Source: Verrucomicrobiales bacterium (GTDB lineage: Bacteria; Verrucomicrobiota; Verrucomicrobiia; Verrucomicrobiales; DEV007). Taken from it: a DNA stretch of 39,911 nt. A program made the translations under genes and the position numbers. The stretch covers positions 1 to 39,911 of the forward strand of contig JANQJH010000176.1 in the NCBI GenBank assembly GCA_028281705.1, in the 5' to 3' direction. The notes beneath the pieces were generated by a model, which searched no databases, was not told the DNA's origin, and worked only from the letters and a program-made list of their open reading frames with translations. Positions 1 through 8,540 of the stretch are shown piece by piece. How positions within the stretch are numbered: position 1 is the stretch's first letter; each line of letters opens with the position of its first letter.

Positions 1-2
1 GG

Positions 3-998
3 CATCAGCGAAAGTCAGTGGAACTCGAGGAAATCGTTGCCAATGTGATTGCCGATCAGAGCTACCGACGCACGAGCGCACATCTCAAAGTTGTAGGGAG
101 TATTGAAGTTCCGAAGAGCACGCTACACGACTGGATCAAGGCGAGCCCGTGCGATCAAGTGGCCAACCAGCGAGGTGAAGTGGCCCAAATTCTTCCTGAC
201 GGGACCGGGTTCAAGAGGCGGCCAGACGAGGACGCCGGGATCAACAATCGGGGCGAAGTGAAAGTAGTATTAGGCATTGATTATCAGGGAAATGCGATAC
301 CAATGGGCGCTTGGTCAGGACAGAATTGGGCCGAAATCGGTGAATCGATCAGCCCACCCGAGGAAGCCTCCGAGAAGCAGCTTTACCTGGCGGACAACCT
401 GGTGGTCGACGGGGAACCGGGCATGGTGGAAGGACTTGAGCATCTTGCAGAAAATGTGCAGCGCTGTCACTGGCATTTTGCCCGCGACCTTGGGTATCGC
501 ATGTGGCAGGACGGCGCAAGCCTGCAGGAGCGTAAGATCCGGGCGAAAGGACTGAGTGAATTGATCGCCATTGAACTCCCCGAAGGCACGGTGGATGAAA
601 TCAGCGATCACGATAAGGAAGCATTGTTGTTCCGCTATGAACAAGCCGAGAAGGGCCTGGATCTTCTGGTCGAATCCTTGGATCGAAAAGGCTACGTGAT
701 GGCGGCCAACTACGTGTCGAACGCGAAGAACAATCTATTCACCTACCTGGGTGCATGGCTGGATCTGGGGATTCGATGTCCCCGGACGAATTCAATGATC
801 GAGAGGGTGATGCGAGAAGTCGGTCGGCGCTTGAAGAAGATTGCGTTCGGATGGAGTGAAGAAGGAGCCGCGAAGATGGCGCGTATCGTCATTGCCAAGC
901 TGCTTCACCCGACCGGATGGAGAGACCATTGGCAGGAACGAAAGCAGGTTATCGGTGACGCCCTGATTGTGTTCCAGGGAGCGAGGGTTCTATGTTAG
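3..998 (+). CDS. DDE-type transposase, 5' end cut by window edge
   Basis: This is a transposase of a large DDE type resembling the ISLre2/ISKra4/ISH6-like groups; the exact family was not resolved. The frame is open to the left edge, so the N-terminus is missing. GTG at 18 is only the first start codon inside the window. Counting from that GTG, candidate catalytic acids are D61 (in LPDGTG), D131 (in VVDGEPG) and E262 (in NSMIERVMRE). A QRCHWHFARDL segment follows the second Asp, as in related transposases. The stop is TAG at 996-998. No terminal inverted repeat can be matched because the left end lies outside the window. It sits directly downstream of the polysaccharide operon, whose low-GC character fits a mobile locus. 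The transposase call is secure; the family is uncertain. Confidence 0.75.
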   Translation, partial: HQRKSVELEEIVANVIADQSYRRTSAHLKVVGSIEVPKSTLHDWIKASPCDQVANQRGEVAQILPDGTGFKRRPDEDAGINNRGEVKVVLGIDYQGNAIPMGAWSGQNWAEIGESISPPEEASEKQLYLADNLVVDGEPGMVEGLEHLAENVQRCHWHFARDLGYRMWQDGASLQERKIRAKGLSELIAIELPEGTVDEISDHDKEALLFRYEQAEKGLDLLVESLDRKGYVMAANYVSNAKNNLFTYLGAWLDLGIRCPRTNSMIERVMREVGRRLKKIAFGWSEEGAAKMARIVIAKLLHPTGWRDHWQERKQVIGDALIVFQGARVLC

Positions 999-1075
999 CC
1001 CCCCAGTTTCCGGACGATACCAATATTTTGATCAAGTCAACATTGAAGCTCTACTAGACGACTTGGTCAAAGACA

Positions 1076-2143
1076 TCACAAATCAAGTGCCATATCAATC
1101 ACCTTTGCCATCTCAATATCATAGCTGTATCCGCGATCAATACAATGCCGCCGTCCAGCGGCGGCAATCCGTTTCCGAATCTCTTCATGCTTGAGATAAT
1201 ACTCAATCTTCTCAACGAGCTCTTCAGTAGAGTCAAAGTATTCTGCATGCAACCCTTCGTGAAACAACGCCTGCTGAGCTTCAGTACGCTCCCCGAGCAA
1301 GAACCCACCAAACGCCGGTATCTCAACTGTCCTTGTAGTTTCTACATCGCGATTAATCTTCCGAAGAAATCCCAAAAGAATTTTTGAAGAGCAGACAACT
1401 TTGGCATAGTCTTCACCATAAGCTGGGCCCATTTCCAATCGTAGATCAGGATGCGGTCTGTCAAATTTATCCCAGTTATTTCCCCAGACACGTACGAAGA
1501 TACCGCGCCCAGCAAGCTGATTCAATACTTCAGCACGGTCCGCTTCATATCCGCCAACAAAGCTCACATCGGCACCAAACCGAATCTTATCATCTTCCGT
1601 CAGTTCAATTGGCCGATGGACGTGGGGAGAATAAGCATTTCCGGTCCGCTCAACGCGTTTGGCCCCCAACTCTAAAAGCTCTGAAAGGTTGTAATTTTTT
1701 GATGTGAAATGCACATCGTAAATAGGAATTGATTGTAGATAATATTTAGACTGATTTCCCGGGTTCATCATATCATCCAGGCTGTAGCATACTAACCGCG
1801 TTTCTGGATGCAGCGATCGAATAGTTTTGAGGGTGTGAAGGCGAATTGTTAAACCCTTTTCCACAAACACAATATCCGGCCTATATTTCTCCACAGCATT
1901 CACAAGAGCACTATTCTCATGATTACGCTCAAGAGGACGTCCCAGTCGACGCCAACATAAACGTATAGCTCTCGTTAGGTATGAAGGCCTCTCGCTGAGT
2001 CTGCTGATATAAAGAGGGATGACACGACACCCCAGATCTTCGAATGCTCGCCTCCGCTGCGATGAAGTCGCAATGTCCTCTGGGGCAACTTGTACGATCG
2101 TAATTGAAGAATAATGGGACCTTTTTCTTGAATCTTTCTCCAT
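1076..2143 (-). CDS. CgeB-like glycosyltransferase
   Basis: This 355-residue protein matches the CgeB/YkvP-type glycosyltransferase pattern (DUF3880-like N-terminus plus a Glyco_trans_1_2 C-terminal half). Visible hallmarks are VCYSLDDMMNPGN near residue 120, VSFVGGYEADRAEVL near 195, and the C-terminal EIPAFGGFLLGERTEAQ near 275, which is typical of the CgeB nucleotide-sugar-binding lobe. The last 60 residues (TEELVEKIEYYLKHEE onward) form the usual helical tail. It is cytosolic and presumably adds a sugar to the lipid-linked repeat unit. It is the last gene of the minus-strand operon, 16 bp after the preceding glycosyltransferase. ATG at 2143 was chosen; no strong Shine-Dalgarno is visible. 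The donor and acceptor cannot be read from sequence. Confidence 0.8.
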   Translation of the reverse strand: MEKDSRKRSHYSSITIVQVAPEDIATSSQRRRAFEDLGCRVIPLYISRLSERPSYLTRAIRLCWRRLGRPLERNHENSALVNAVEKYRPDIVFVEKGLTIRLHTLKTIRSLHPETRLVCYSLDDMMNPGNQSKYYLQSIPIYDVHFTSKNYNLSELLELGAKRVERTGNAYSPHVHRPIELTEDDKIRFGADVSFVGGYEADRAEVLNQLAGRGIFVRVWGNNWDKFDRPHPDLRLEMGPAYGEDYAKVVCSSKILLGFLRKINRDVETTRTVEIPAFGGFLLGERTEAQQALFHEGLHAEYFDSTEELVEKIEYYLKHEEIRKRIAAAGRRHCIDRGYSYDIEMAKVIDMALDL

Positions 2144-2159
2144 GATTGAGCGATGGCCG

Positions 2160-3320
2160 TCAATGACTCGCTACGACATCCAGCACAGGCTTGAATTGTG
2201 TATCGAAGTTCAGCGTTGTGACAAAATATTGCTCCGCCCGGGCAGAAACACGCTCATAACGTTCCGTGTCGAGCAGCTCCTTGATTGCCGTTGCAAGCGA
2301 TTGCGCGTCAGCAGGATCCACCAATTTCCCTACTCCCGGCTCAAGAATGAACACACGATACTGTTGGTTGTCGGGAACTACTGCTGGCAGACCACACGCC
2401 ATGTATTCCGCCAACTTATTGGATGCTCCAGCGAGAAATCTGATATTGTGTGAATCGTCCTCTTTGTCTGTTGCTAGGACGCCCAGACCAATGTCACAAT
2501 AGGCTGTAATGCTCGGGAGATCAAGATACCCCATCGTATCCTTCAACAAAAGCTTGTCGCCCACCCCAAGTTTGTTAGCAAGCTCGCGCGCCTCTTTGGG
2601 AAACGACGGTTGCAAATCAGCACCACCGACCATGACGCAAGCGACGTCTTTCGGCCAAAGAGGCATCGACTTAATGACATTTCCAAGACCACGCATCCAA
2701 TTCAGTCCACCTTGGTAGAGCACGAGTCGCGGGTATTTTTCTTTTAATAAAGCGATATCAGAATCCATAATCGCATCCTTTGCCCAATCAATCCGAGGCC
2801 CGTTCAAAACAATGGTAGGTTTCTGAACAAGAGATGACTCCTGAGCAAAAATCTCCCCCCGTTCCATCTGTGGAAAAACAACGAGATCGGCCCGACGAGA
2901 ACTCCATCTTTCAAACCACTTCAGGAAAGGATACAATCCAAACTGTCTGGTTACCGGAGTCACATCGTGATTATGGTAAAGGTATCTGGCCCCTCCCAAC
3001 TTCGCGGCAAAAAATCCCGGCAAGGTTGCGGTCATGTTGTAGGCAAACACCCATCGGTATCGACAAAGCATGACTTTGAAAGCAACCTTCAAGGTATAAA
3101 TGAGCAACCCAAGTCGGAAACCGATCCCTTTTTTGAGTGTTCCCAGATAGTGCACATTCACTCCTTGGGCAGGCGGAATATGATCGCCTGTGCAAAACCG
3201 CATCGAATAGATATCCACCTTAAAACCTGCCTCGGATAGCACCGCAGCAGCGTTCATCGTTGGCGGATAAATCGCAGGATCGGAAAAAATTACAAAGCAT
3301 ATCTTATGCCTCTTACTCAT
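2160..3320 (-). CDS. GT4-type glycosyltransferase
   Basis: This 386-residue GT-B fold glycosyltransferase begins KICFVIFSDPAIYPP. An N-terminal lobe is followed by the C-terminal donor-binding lobe (LVLYQGGLNWMRGLGNVI near 200, GVLATDKEDDSHNIRFLAG near 280, then KLAEYMACGLPAVVPDN near 310). The last motif holds the position where many GT4 enzymes carry E-x7-E, here in a variant form. The start ATG overlaps the stop of the upstream GT2 by 4 bp (ATGA), which indicates translational coupling, and GAAGAG lies just upstream. It would act in the cytoplasm on the undecaprenyl-linked glycan. The specific sugar is not predictable. Confidence 0.85.
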   Translation of the reverse strand: MSKRHKICFVIFSDPAIYPPTMNAAAVLSEAGFKVDIYSMRFCTGDHIPPAQGVNVHYLGTLKKGIGFRLGLLIYTLKVAFKVMLCRYRWVFAYNMTATLPGFFAAKLGGARYLYHNHDVTPVTRQFGLYPFLKWFERWSSRRADLVVFPQMERGEIFAQESSLVQKPTIVLNGPRIDWAKDAIMDSDIALLKEKYPRLVLYQGGLNWMRGLGNVIKSMPLWPKDVACVMVGGADLQPSFPKEARELANKLGVGDKLLLKDTMGYLDLPSITAYCDIGLGVLATDKEDDSHNIRFLAGASNKLAEYMACGLPAVVPDNQQYRVFILEPGVGKLVDPADAQSLATAIKELLDTERYERVSARAEQYFVTTLNFDTQFKPVLDVVASH

Positions 3321-4327
3321 CGTGCACTCTTCGAAGTCCGAGCAGTTGGATTCCGATTTGTTCTCCTTTTTCGTCTTCGACTAAGACCCACTTGGGCAAT
3401 CACATGAGCAAGTTTCTCCTTGATTCTAACTCCCAGAATTTGGCACATAATTTGATGCGCCAGTGTTCCGGTGATTGAGCGGCGTCCTGCATGTCGCCAC
3501 GCCCAATCGAGACATTCATCCGCGAGAATGGGATTCAACACCACATTATTTCTCCCTAGACGATGGTAAGCCTGCCCTATTACCCCCGAATACCGTTCTA
3601 TATTGCCGCTTTTTTCCATGGTCTTAACCGTCTTTTCAAGGACTGCCATTCGCGAACGAAGAGCCCTCTCAGAATACACATCCTTGCTCACGGAGAGGCG
3701 TACATTTCCGTGGTCTCTGTAAAGAGCACAAGAGTGATCCACATACTTTAATTGGCAGTCATTCAACAGTGCTCTCAACATCAGATCGCCATCCTGATTA
3801 GCTGCAAGAGTTTCATCCCATCCTCCAAGCATGTCATACACTTCCCGCGGCCACAGCACGGCGCATGGTGCCACATACCAACCACTGATCCAGCCTTTCA
3901 CCGGATCACCACTGGGGGGCAGAAACGGGACTCCCGAATCAACCTCCCGCCATCCCCCGTGATCCTTCAGCCTTGACCAACGCCCCACAGTAATGACATC
4001 ATCACGGGGAGTGTCGGCGTGGGCCGCCGCAAGTGCAGAAAGAGCTCTTCCCTTGAGAAGATCATCGGCATCGAGAAACATAAGGAAGGCTCCTTTCGCG
4101 AGTTCGGCACCGCGATTCCGTGCCGCGCATCCTCCGCGATTCTGCTGCGTCACCAAGGTGATGATCTTCCCGAAGGATGCCGCCACAGCTCGGCTATCAT
4201 CCGTGGACCCATCGTCGATCACAATAATCTCGAAATCCGGATAGTCCTGGTTAAGGACCGACCTCACCGCTTCTGCCAGGAATGGTCCGGCATTATAGCA
4301 CGGAATAATAACCGATATTTTATTCAT
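3317..4327 (-). CDS. GT2 family glycosyltransferase
   Basis: This 336-residue GT-A fold family 2 enzyme opens with ISVIIPCYNAGPFLAEAV. It has the IDDGSTD nucleotide-binding motif, the FLDADD metal-binding DxD near residue 90, and GGWDE...NQDGDLMLR acceptor-side residues near 180. The C-terminal 60 residues are basic and end in an Arg/Lys-rich tail, so the protein may associate peripherally with the membrane. The frame extends upstream to 4360, but ATG at 4327 is preferred because AAGGGGAAGG lies about 9 bases upstream and the family's beta-1 strand starts immediately. It overlaps the next gene by 4 bp. It is one of four sugar transferases in this operon. Confidence 0.87.
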   Translation of the reverse strand: MNKISVIIPCYNAGPFLAEAVRSVLNQDYPDFEIIVIDDGSTDDSRAVAASFGKIITLVTQQNRGGCAARNRGAELAKGAFLMFLDADDLLKGRALSALAAAHADTPRDDVITVGRWSRLKDHGGWREVDSGVPFLPPSGDPVKGWISGWYVAPCAVLWPREVYDMLGGWDETLAANQDGDLMLRALLNDCQLKYVDHSCALYRDHGNVRLSVSKDVYSERALRSRMAVLEKTVKTMEKSGNIERYSGVIGQAYHRLGRNNVVLNPILADECLDWAWRHAGRRSITGTLAHQIMCQILGVRIKEKLAHVIAQVGLSRRRKRRTNRNPTARTSKSAR

Positions 4328-4373
4328 AGCTCTAACCTTCCCCTTGAAATCGCTTAGCAACTCGTGTGGACTC

Positions 4374-4517
4374 TCAGGTATCCGCCATTAATCGCCAGGA
4401 TAGGAAGTAGTCTCGGAGAAACTGTTCCACAATCGGGCTACCAGCCTTACACAAAGCTCCAATATGGTGCACCTGCCCGAAAATAACGGCGGTTCCGTCG
4501 ACGAGCAGTGTAACTAG
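4374..4517 (-). pseudogene. Unrecognised C-terminal coding remnant between GT2 and acyltransferase
   Basis: The 347-base gap between the acyltransferase and GT2 genes is not empty. On the minus strand a 47-codon open stretch (TGA stop at 4374-4376) reads like protein, with GTAVIFGQVHHIGALC followed by IVEQFLRDYFLSWRLM. It has no start codon of its own and is preceded by an in-frame TGA at 4518-4520. It looks like the 3' tail of a degraded gene. The family is not recognised. The rest of the gap shows no further coding signal. A chance open frame cannot be excluded. Confidence 0.3.
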
Positions 4518-4674
4518 TCAGACCCTCATGGCGCATGGCTACTAGCAGATACCTCGCCCCTAGACGGCGTTCATTGGATGCTTCGACAAGTAGATTCCTA
4601 TCATTTGCCTCGCTGGCCCTTGATTTTTTCTAACCTCTAGCTATATTACTCACCATACGTAGCGTTTTGCATCT

Positions 4675-5262
4675 TCATCGATTTCTAATCAATTTTGCCG
4701 GATTCCCCGCCACAATTGCACCTTTTGGCACATCCCGCGTTACAATACTTCCGGCGCCCACTATGGCGTGGTCACCAATCGTCAATCCGGCGAGAACAAT
4801 CACTCTAGCACCTATCCACACATCATTTCCTATTCGAACCGGCTTGAACCGCATCCCCTGCTCAAGAATCGGCTGGTCCAGATCCTCAAATCTGTGTGTG
4901 GAAGTCAGAATGATGGACTCAAAGCCAACTTGAGAGTCGCGACCGATATCCAGATTACCTCGAGCATCAAGAATCACTCGATTGAGAATCTTCGTGTTGC
5001 AGCCGAGAGTTAGATTAGCTGGCGCCACAATTTTCACTCGATCAGAAACTCGCACGCTCGAGTCCATTCCAACGCCCAGTTCACACCAGTAAGCATTGCG
5101 GAGGTGCCGCATCGCCGGCCTCTGATAATTCAGCCAACACGGAGTCAAAAAGGCCGCAGTGCTAAGATCCTTCCTTCGGTCGAAAACCCTTGATGCGCCA
5201 CAGACAACCGATTGCAAGAAACGCAGTCGACAACTAGTTTTCGTTATAGATGGTCTACTCAT
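4675..5262 (-). CDS. Hexapeptide-repeat acyltransferase (WcaF/xenobiotic type)
   Basis: This 195-residue left-handed beta-helix acyltransferase resembles the WcaF/NodL/xenobiotic acetyltransferase group. Hexapeptide turns begin near residue 75 ([15 protein letters not shown]). The catalytic-His region is [10 protein letters not shown], and the diagnostic C-terminal run is [30 protein letters not shown] and AGNPAKLIR. Such enzymes use acetyl-CoA to O-acetylate a sugar, so this one probably decorates the repeat unit. The open frame reaches back to 5340, inside the preceding gene. ATG at 5262 is preferred because it clears that gene by 38 bp and has AGGCGGG just upstream. Residues 1-45 before the helix are less conserved. 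Confidence 0.85.
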   Translation of the reverse strand: MSRPSITKTSCRLRFLQSVVCGASRVFDRRKDLSTAAFLTPCWLNYQRPAMRHLRNAYWCELGVGMDSSVRVSDRVKIVAPANLTLGCNTKILNRVILDARGNLDIGRDSQVGFESIILTSTHRFEDLDQPILEQGMRFKPVRIGNDVWIGARVIVLAGLTIGDHAIVGAGSIVTRDVPKGAIVAGNPAKLIRNR

Positions 5263-5300
5263 CGGCCCGCCTGTCAAAACTACCAGCTCGATCCTCCGCC

Positions 5301-6494
5301 TTAAGGGTTTCGATCGATTCCGGCCAGAAGATCGACCCAACTCTCAAGTTCCCTGGAGACAGAGAACACTTCATTCGCTCTCGAACGACCGGCTCTGCCC
5401 ATCCGGGCAGCCAAGCCAGGGTCGTCAAGCAGCTTCACGATTTTCTCTGCCATTGCCTCAAAATCATACTCTGGCACCAAATAACCGGTTACACCATCGA
5501 CCACGTTCTCAGGGATGCCATTATGCAGTGTTGATACTACCGGTAATCCGGCTGCCGCAGCCTCCAATATCGAATTAACGAATCCTTCCTGATCACCAGA
5601 AGAACTTGCCGTCACGTTGTGCATCGCAAATACCTGAAATGATGGCAATTGACTTAATGCCTCCGAGTGAGGCACAGCTCCGGTCACCGAGATAGAATCC
5701 TGCAATTGATATCTGCGAACCAGATCAAGGACCTTTCGCCGCAAGGGACCATCTCCAATTATTGTCAAGTGAGCATCGAAAATACGCTTTTTTACCAATT
5801 TGAAGGCGTGGACCAATATGTCTGGCCCCTTTTTCTCGACTAATCGTCCCAAATAAACGACACCGCATTCTGGCGATGGACTTGTTTTCAATGCCGTAAT
5901 CGGGGTCTTGTCAAGATTGACCCCGTTGTAGATCACCGAGATGACATCCTTCGGACAGCCGAAAATGATCAGGCGCCGTCGCATGAATTCGGATATCGCT
6001 ACAACTGCGGAGGCGTATCGGAAGACTTCTCGAATATGCGTCCGATAACCAGAAAAGCGGAAAAGTGCCGACACATCTCGACCGTGAAATTTCACTACAA
6101 GAGGAACGCCCAATTTCCTCAATGCGTCTAACGCCAGAATAGCTGTGTCCCCAAATGAAACAACCGCCACATCAGGCTTCCTTGCAGACAATTGTGACAG
6201 TAGCCTTTTGGTGGCCCAGTAGCGTCGCACTCGCCAGTCAAGATTTGGCACACCCACTAGACGCCCCAACCTGCGACACCAATTCGCCAACCCTCGGAAG
6301 CTATCAGCAAATCTACACTCAATTACGTCAAAGTCCTCCGAACGGCCGTCTTCCAACGAACTATCAGTAATCACGAAAAAATCCCTACAATTGCATGCTA
6401 ACCCTCTTGCCAACCGACGGACAAAGGTCTCTGAAGGTTGCCCGTAGTGTGCCACCAGATATGTTACGCGAAGATCAGATAACTTGCTCTTCAT
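5301..6494 (-). CDS. GT4 glycosyltransferase (WcaL-like)
   Basis: This protein of about 397 residues has the organisation of WcaL-type colanic-acid glycosyltransferases. The N-terminal lobe starts [18 protein letters not shown], followed by [10 protein letters not shown] near residue 130, [26 protein letters not shown] (the C-lobe start), and the E-x7-E motif in [18 protein letters not shown]. It is cytosolic, with a GT-B fold, probably retaining. The longest frame starts at a TTG at 6515; ATG at 6494 is preferred because it lies right before the first beta strand. Its start overlaps the 3' end of the upstream glycosyltransferase by 20 bp, so translation is probably coupled. The sugar specificity is unknown. 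Confidence 0.85.
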   Translation of the reverse strand: MKSKLSDLRVTYLVAHYGQPSETFVRRLARGLACNCRDFFVITDSSLEDGRSEDFDVIECRFADSFRGLANWCRRLGRLVGVPNLDWRVRRYWATKRLLSQLSARKPDVAVVSFGDTAILALDALRKLGVPLVVKFHGRDVSALFRFSGYRTHIREVFRYASAVVAISEFMRRRLIIFGCPKDVISVIYNGVNLDKTPITALKTSPSPECGVVYLGRLVEKKGPDILVHAFKLVKKRIFDAHLTIIGDGPLRRKVLDLVRRYQLQDSISVTGAVPHSEALSQLPSFQVFAMHNVTASSSGDQEGFVNSILEAAAAGLPVVSTLHNGIPENVVDGVTGYLVPEYDFEAMAEKIVKLLDDPGLAARMGRAGRSRANEVFSVSRELESWVDLLAGIDRNP

Positions 6495-7827
6495 AATGAC
6501 CACCACTTCTCCCAAACGCTACCTTTTCGTGGACGGCCATCACCATGTCAAGCCAGTCGGTCTCTCCCATTACGCTAGGCAAGGCGCTCCGCCAGGCCTC
6601 GAGTTCCTCAGGGGCGTTCAGAACTTCGCAAATGACGGAGGCAAGACCACGCGCATCTCCGGCTTCTACTAAACGTCCGTTCACTTTGTCCGTTATGAGA
6701 TAGCTATTACCAACGCAATCCGAGGCGACACACGGCACTTTTTGAGCAATTGCCTCTAGCAACACACGCGGTCCGGTTTCCCGACAGGTGGAAGGCACGA
6801 CACACATATCCAATTGAGCAATGGTCTTGGCTAACGCCTCATTACTTGTCAGATTATCGAAGATCCGAATTCGGATACCCAGCTTCTTGGGGATTCTTCC
6901 CATGAATTGCTCCAAGATCGCGAGAGTGGCCCTTGAAGACAATACCCATAATTCAATCTCGGACAGAGATGGCATCAGCCTTAGAGCCTCGCCCAGCACA
7001 CCTAGGCCCTTTTCGGCAGAAAGTCGACCGATGAATCCGATCCGAAGCCTTGTCTCTTGCCCATGAGTCTCCTTGGGATACTTTCTGAGCTTCTCCTCAA
7101 CCAACCACTGCCCGACCAATTCGACATTTTGCTCCGGAACTCCATATTTTCTCAGTAGTGCAGCTGTCATCGGGCTTTGAGCAATAAAGGCATCAACAAG
7201 ATTTCTCAACCTTGCCATGTAATCAAATGCCTCTCTTACCCTGGCATCTACATCAAGGCGATAGCTCAGTTCTCTTGGTATCAATCCGTGGAGACTAGCC
7301 TTCGAAAGGAGTTGGAAAGATCTGCTGGCGAGCTGCCTCTTTTGACTCAATTGGCAGCGAAGGCAACCAACGCATTTGAGGACTGTTTCCGGCCCATTAC
7401 ACGGTAGATTCGCATCATTAATAAGAAACTTTGTCAGACAGAGCCAGCTGTAGGCATGCACCATCGCCACGACTGGAATATCGTGCTTGTGTGCAGTCTC
7501 TACAAATGGGCCTAATTGCGAAAACGCCCCTACGTGTAATACATCGGGCCTATACTTTTCAATTATCTCTTCGGCGCGGGCATACATCCGTGGAGCATGT
7601 GCCGCTATAGAGATTAACTGCTCAAGTCTACCGACCGACCTGGCGAGCGGGATACACGTTATCCTATACCCGTCTTGAAGTCTTTCCTGATAGGGCAAGT
7701 CCTCACCGGAAACCATATGAACCGTGTGCCCGTTTCGCAGCAACGCAGCTGCAAATGACCTTGCATGTTGAGCTGAGCCCTGCCATGAAGGGTAAAGGCA
7801 GTACCGGGAAACAACTAGAATTCTCAC
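6475..7827 (-). CDS. GT4 glycosyltransferase with Cys cluster
   Basis: This 450-residue GT-B glycosyltransferase begins RILVVSRYCLYPSWQGSAQH. An unusual insert near residues 145-165 carries the cysteine cluster KCVGCLRC, as in the subgroup of GT4 enzymes with a Cys-rich loop that may bind metal. The C-lobe starts with LRIGFIGRLSAEKGLG, and the E-x7-E region is TGPRVLLEAIAQKVPCVAS. GTG at 7827 was chosen because family members start at this MRILVVS position; the frame continues to a TTG at 7899 without family resemblance. No Shine-Dalgarno precedes this GTG. The nearest one serves a 20-codon ORF (7824-7886) whose TGA overlaps the GTG. It ends 20 bp inside the next gene. Confidence 0.83.
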   Translation of the reverse strand: MRILVVSRYCLYPSWQGSAQHARSFAAALLRNGHTVHMVSGEDLPYQERLQDGYRITCIPLARSVGRLEQLISIAAHAPRMYARAEEIIEKYRPDVLHVGAFSQLGPFVETAHKHDIPVVAMVHAYSWLCLTKFLINDANLPCNGPETVLKCVGCLRCQLSQKRQLASRSFQLLSKASLHGLIPRELSYRLDVDARVREAFDYMARLRNLVDAFIAQSPMTAALLRKYGVPEQNVELVGQWLVEEKLRKYPKETHGQETRLRIGFIGRLSAEKGLGVLGEALRLMPSLSEIELWVLSSRATLAILEQFMGRIPKKLGIRIRIFDNLTSNEALAKTIAQLDMCVVPSTCRETGPRVLLEAIAQKVPCVASDCVGNSYLITDKVNGRLVEAGDARGLASVICEVLNAPEELEAWRSALPSVMGETDWLDMVMAVHEKVAFGRSGGHYEEQVI

Positions 7828-7886
7828 GTGAAATCCATTGGTCGCCAGCCGCCCAATACGAAACGCTTCGTCTTGGACGCACTCAT
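7824..7886 (-). other. 20-codon ORF overlapping the start of the GT4 gene
   Basis: A minus-strand ATG at 7886 follows GGGAGGT by 5 bases and opens 20 codons (MSASKTKRFV...). These end in a TGA at 7824-7826 that overlaps the GTG start of the glycosyltransferase (GTGA). The methyltransferase stop lies 2 bases upstream. This geometry would let ribosomes terminate and reinitiate on the GT gene, which has no Shine-Dalgarno of its own. Whether the peptide is made is unknown. Confidence 0.35.
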
Positions 7887-7888
7887 TG

Positions 7889-8527
7889 CTACCTCCCAAG
7901 GCGAAATTTTCTCCTCAACCGGGCAAAAAGAGAAATGGTCACACGGCGAGCACAAATCGGATACTTGGCGACTCGGAAACGTTCAATTCGATCCTTCGAC
8001 CGACAGACGATTGCCAATAGGCAATTCTCACCGGCAGTCATAGTCAGCGCATGATACCGGTTGAAATCACAGTGTGACCAATGGGATCGATGCCGCTCCA
8101 GTTCGTTTCCTCCCCAATCCTCCTGAGGATGCCACTTTAGAGGCGTGGTAAGGATCACCACCTGGCATCTCTCCAGCAACTGCGCGATAAGTGAATGCCC
8201 CTCTACTTTCTCGAAGTGCTCGATCACATCAAGAACCGTAGCGACATCGTACTCTCTAAGATCCGGAAGAAGTTTCTTGATGTTTCCGACGTGCACATTG
8301 TCGTAACAATCCCAGAGAGGGCTTCGATAGCCACCGAATGCCTCAATTCCATCGATTTTCACTTTCCAGTCTCGACGCGAAAGCCTGTTCTTGGTCACGT
8401 CAAGTTTCTCGCGGCACAAGGCACCGTACTTCCCAAACCCGATTCCAATATCAAGCAATGCTCTCGGCGCAGCAACTTCAATGGCTTTTATCGTCGCTGG
8501 GATCTTGTCAAAATTACTCGTAGGCAT
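7889..8527 (-). CDS. Class I SAM-dependent methyltransferase
   Basis: This 212-residue Rossmann methyltransferase has motif I in ALLDIGIGFGKYG near residue 25, an acidic motif II at IDGIEAFGGY, and a post-I/IV region at YDVATVLDVIEHFEKVEGH, the D-x-x-E-H signature of many sugar or small-molecule methyltransferases. VVILTTPLKWHPQE fits motif VI of the same group. It would methylate a sugar hydroxyl of the repeat unit (inference from context). The frame extends back to 8641, but ATG at 8527 is preceded by AGGAA at a good distance and starts 13 bp after the flippase stop, so that start is used. Confidence 0.8.
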   Translation of the reverse strand: MPTSNFDKIPATIKAIEVAAPRALLDIGIGFGKYGALCREKLDVTKNRLSRRDWKVKIDGIEAFGGYRSPLWDCYDNVHVGNIKKLLPDLREYDVATVLDVIEHFEKVEGHSLIAQLLERCQVVILTTPLKWHPQEDWGGNELERHRSHWSHCDFNRYHALTMTAGENCLLAIVCRSKDRIERFRVAKYPICARRVTISLFARLRRKFRLGR

Positions 8528-8540
8528 GAAGTTCCTGAAA

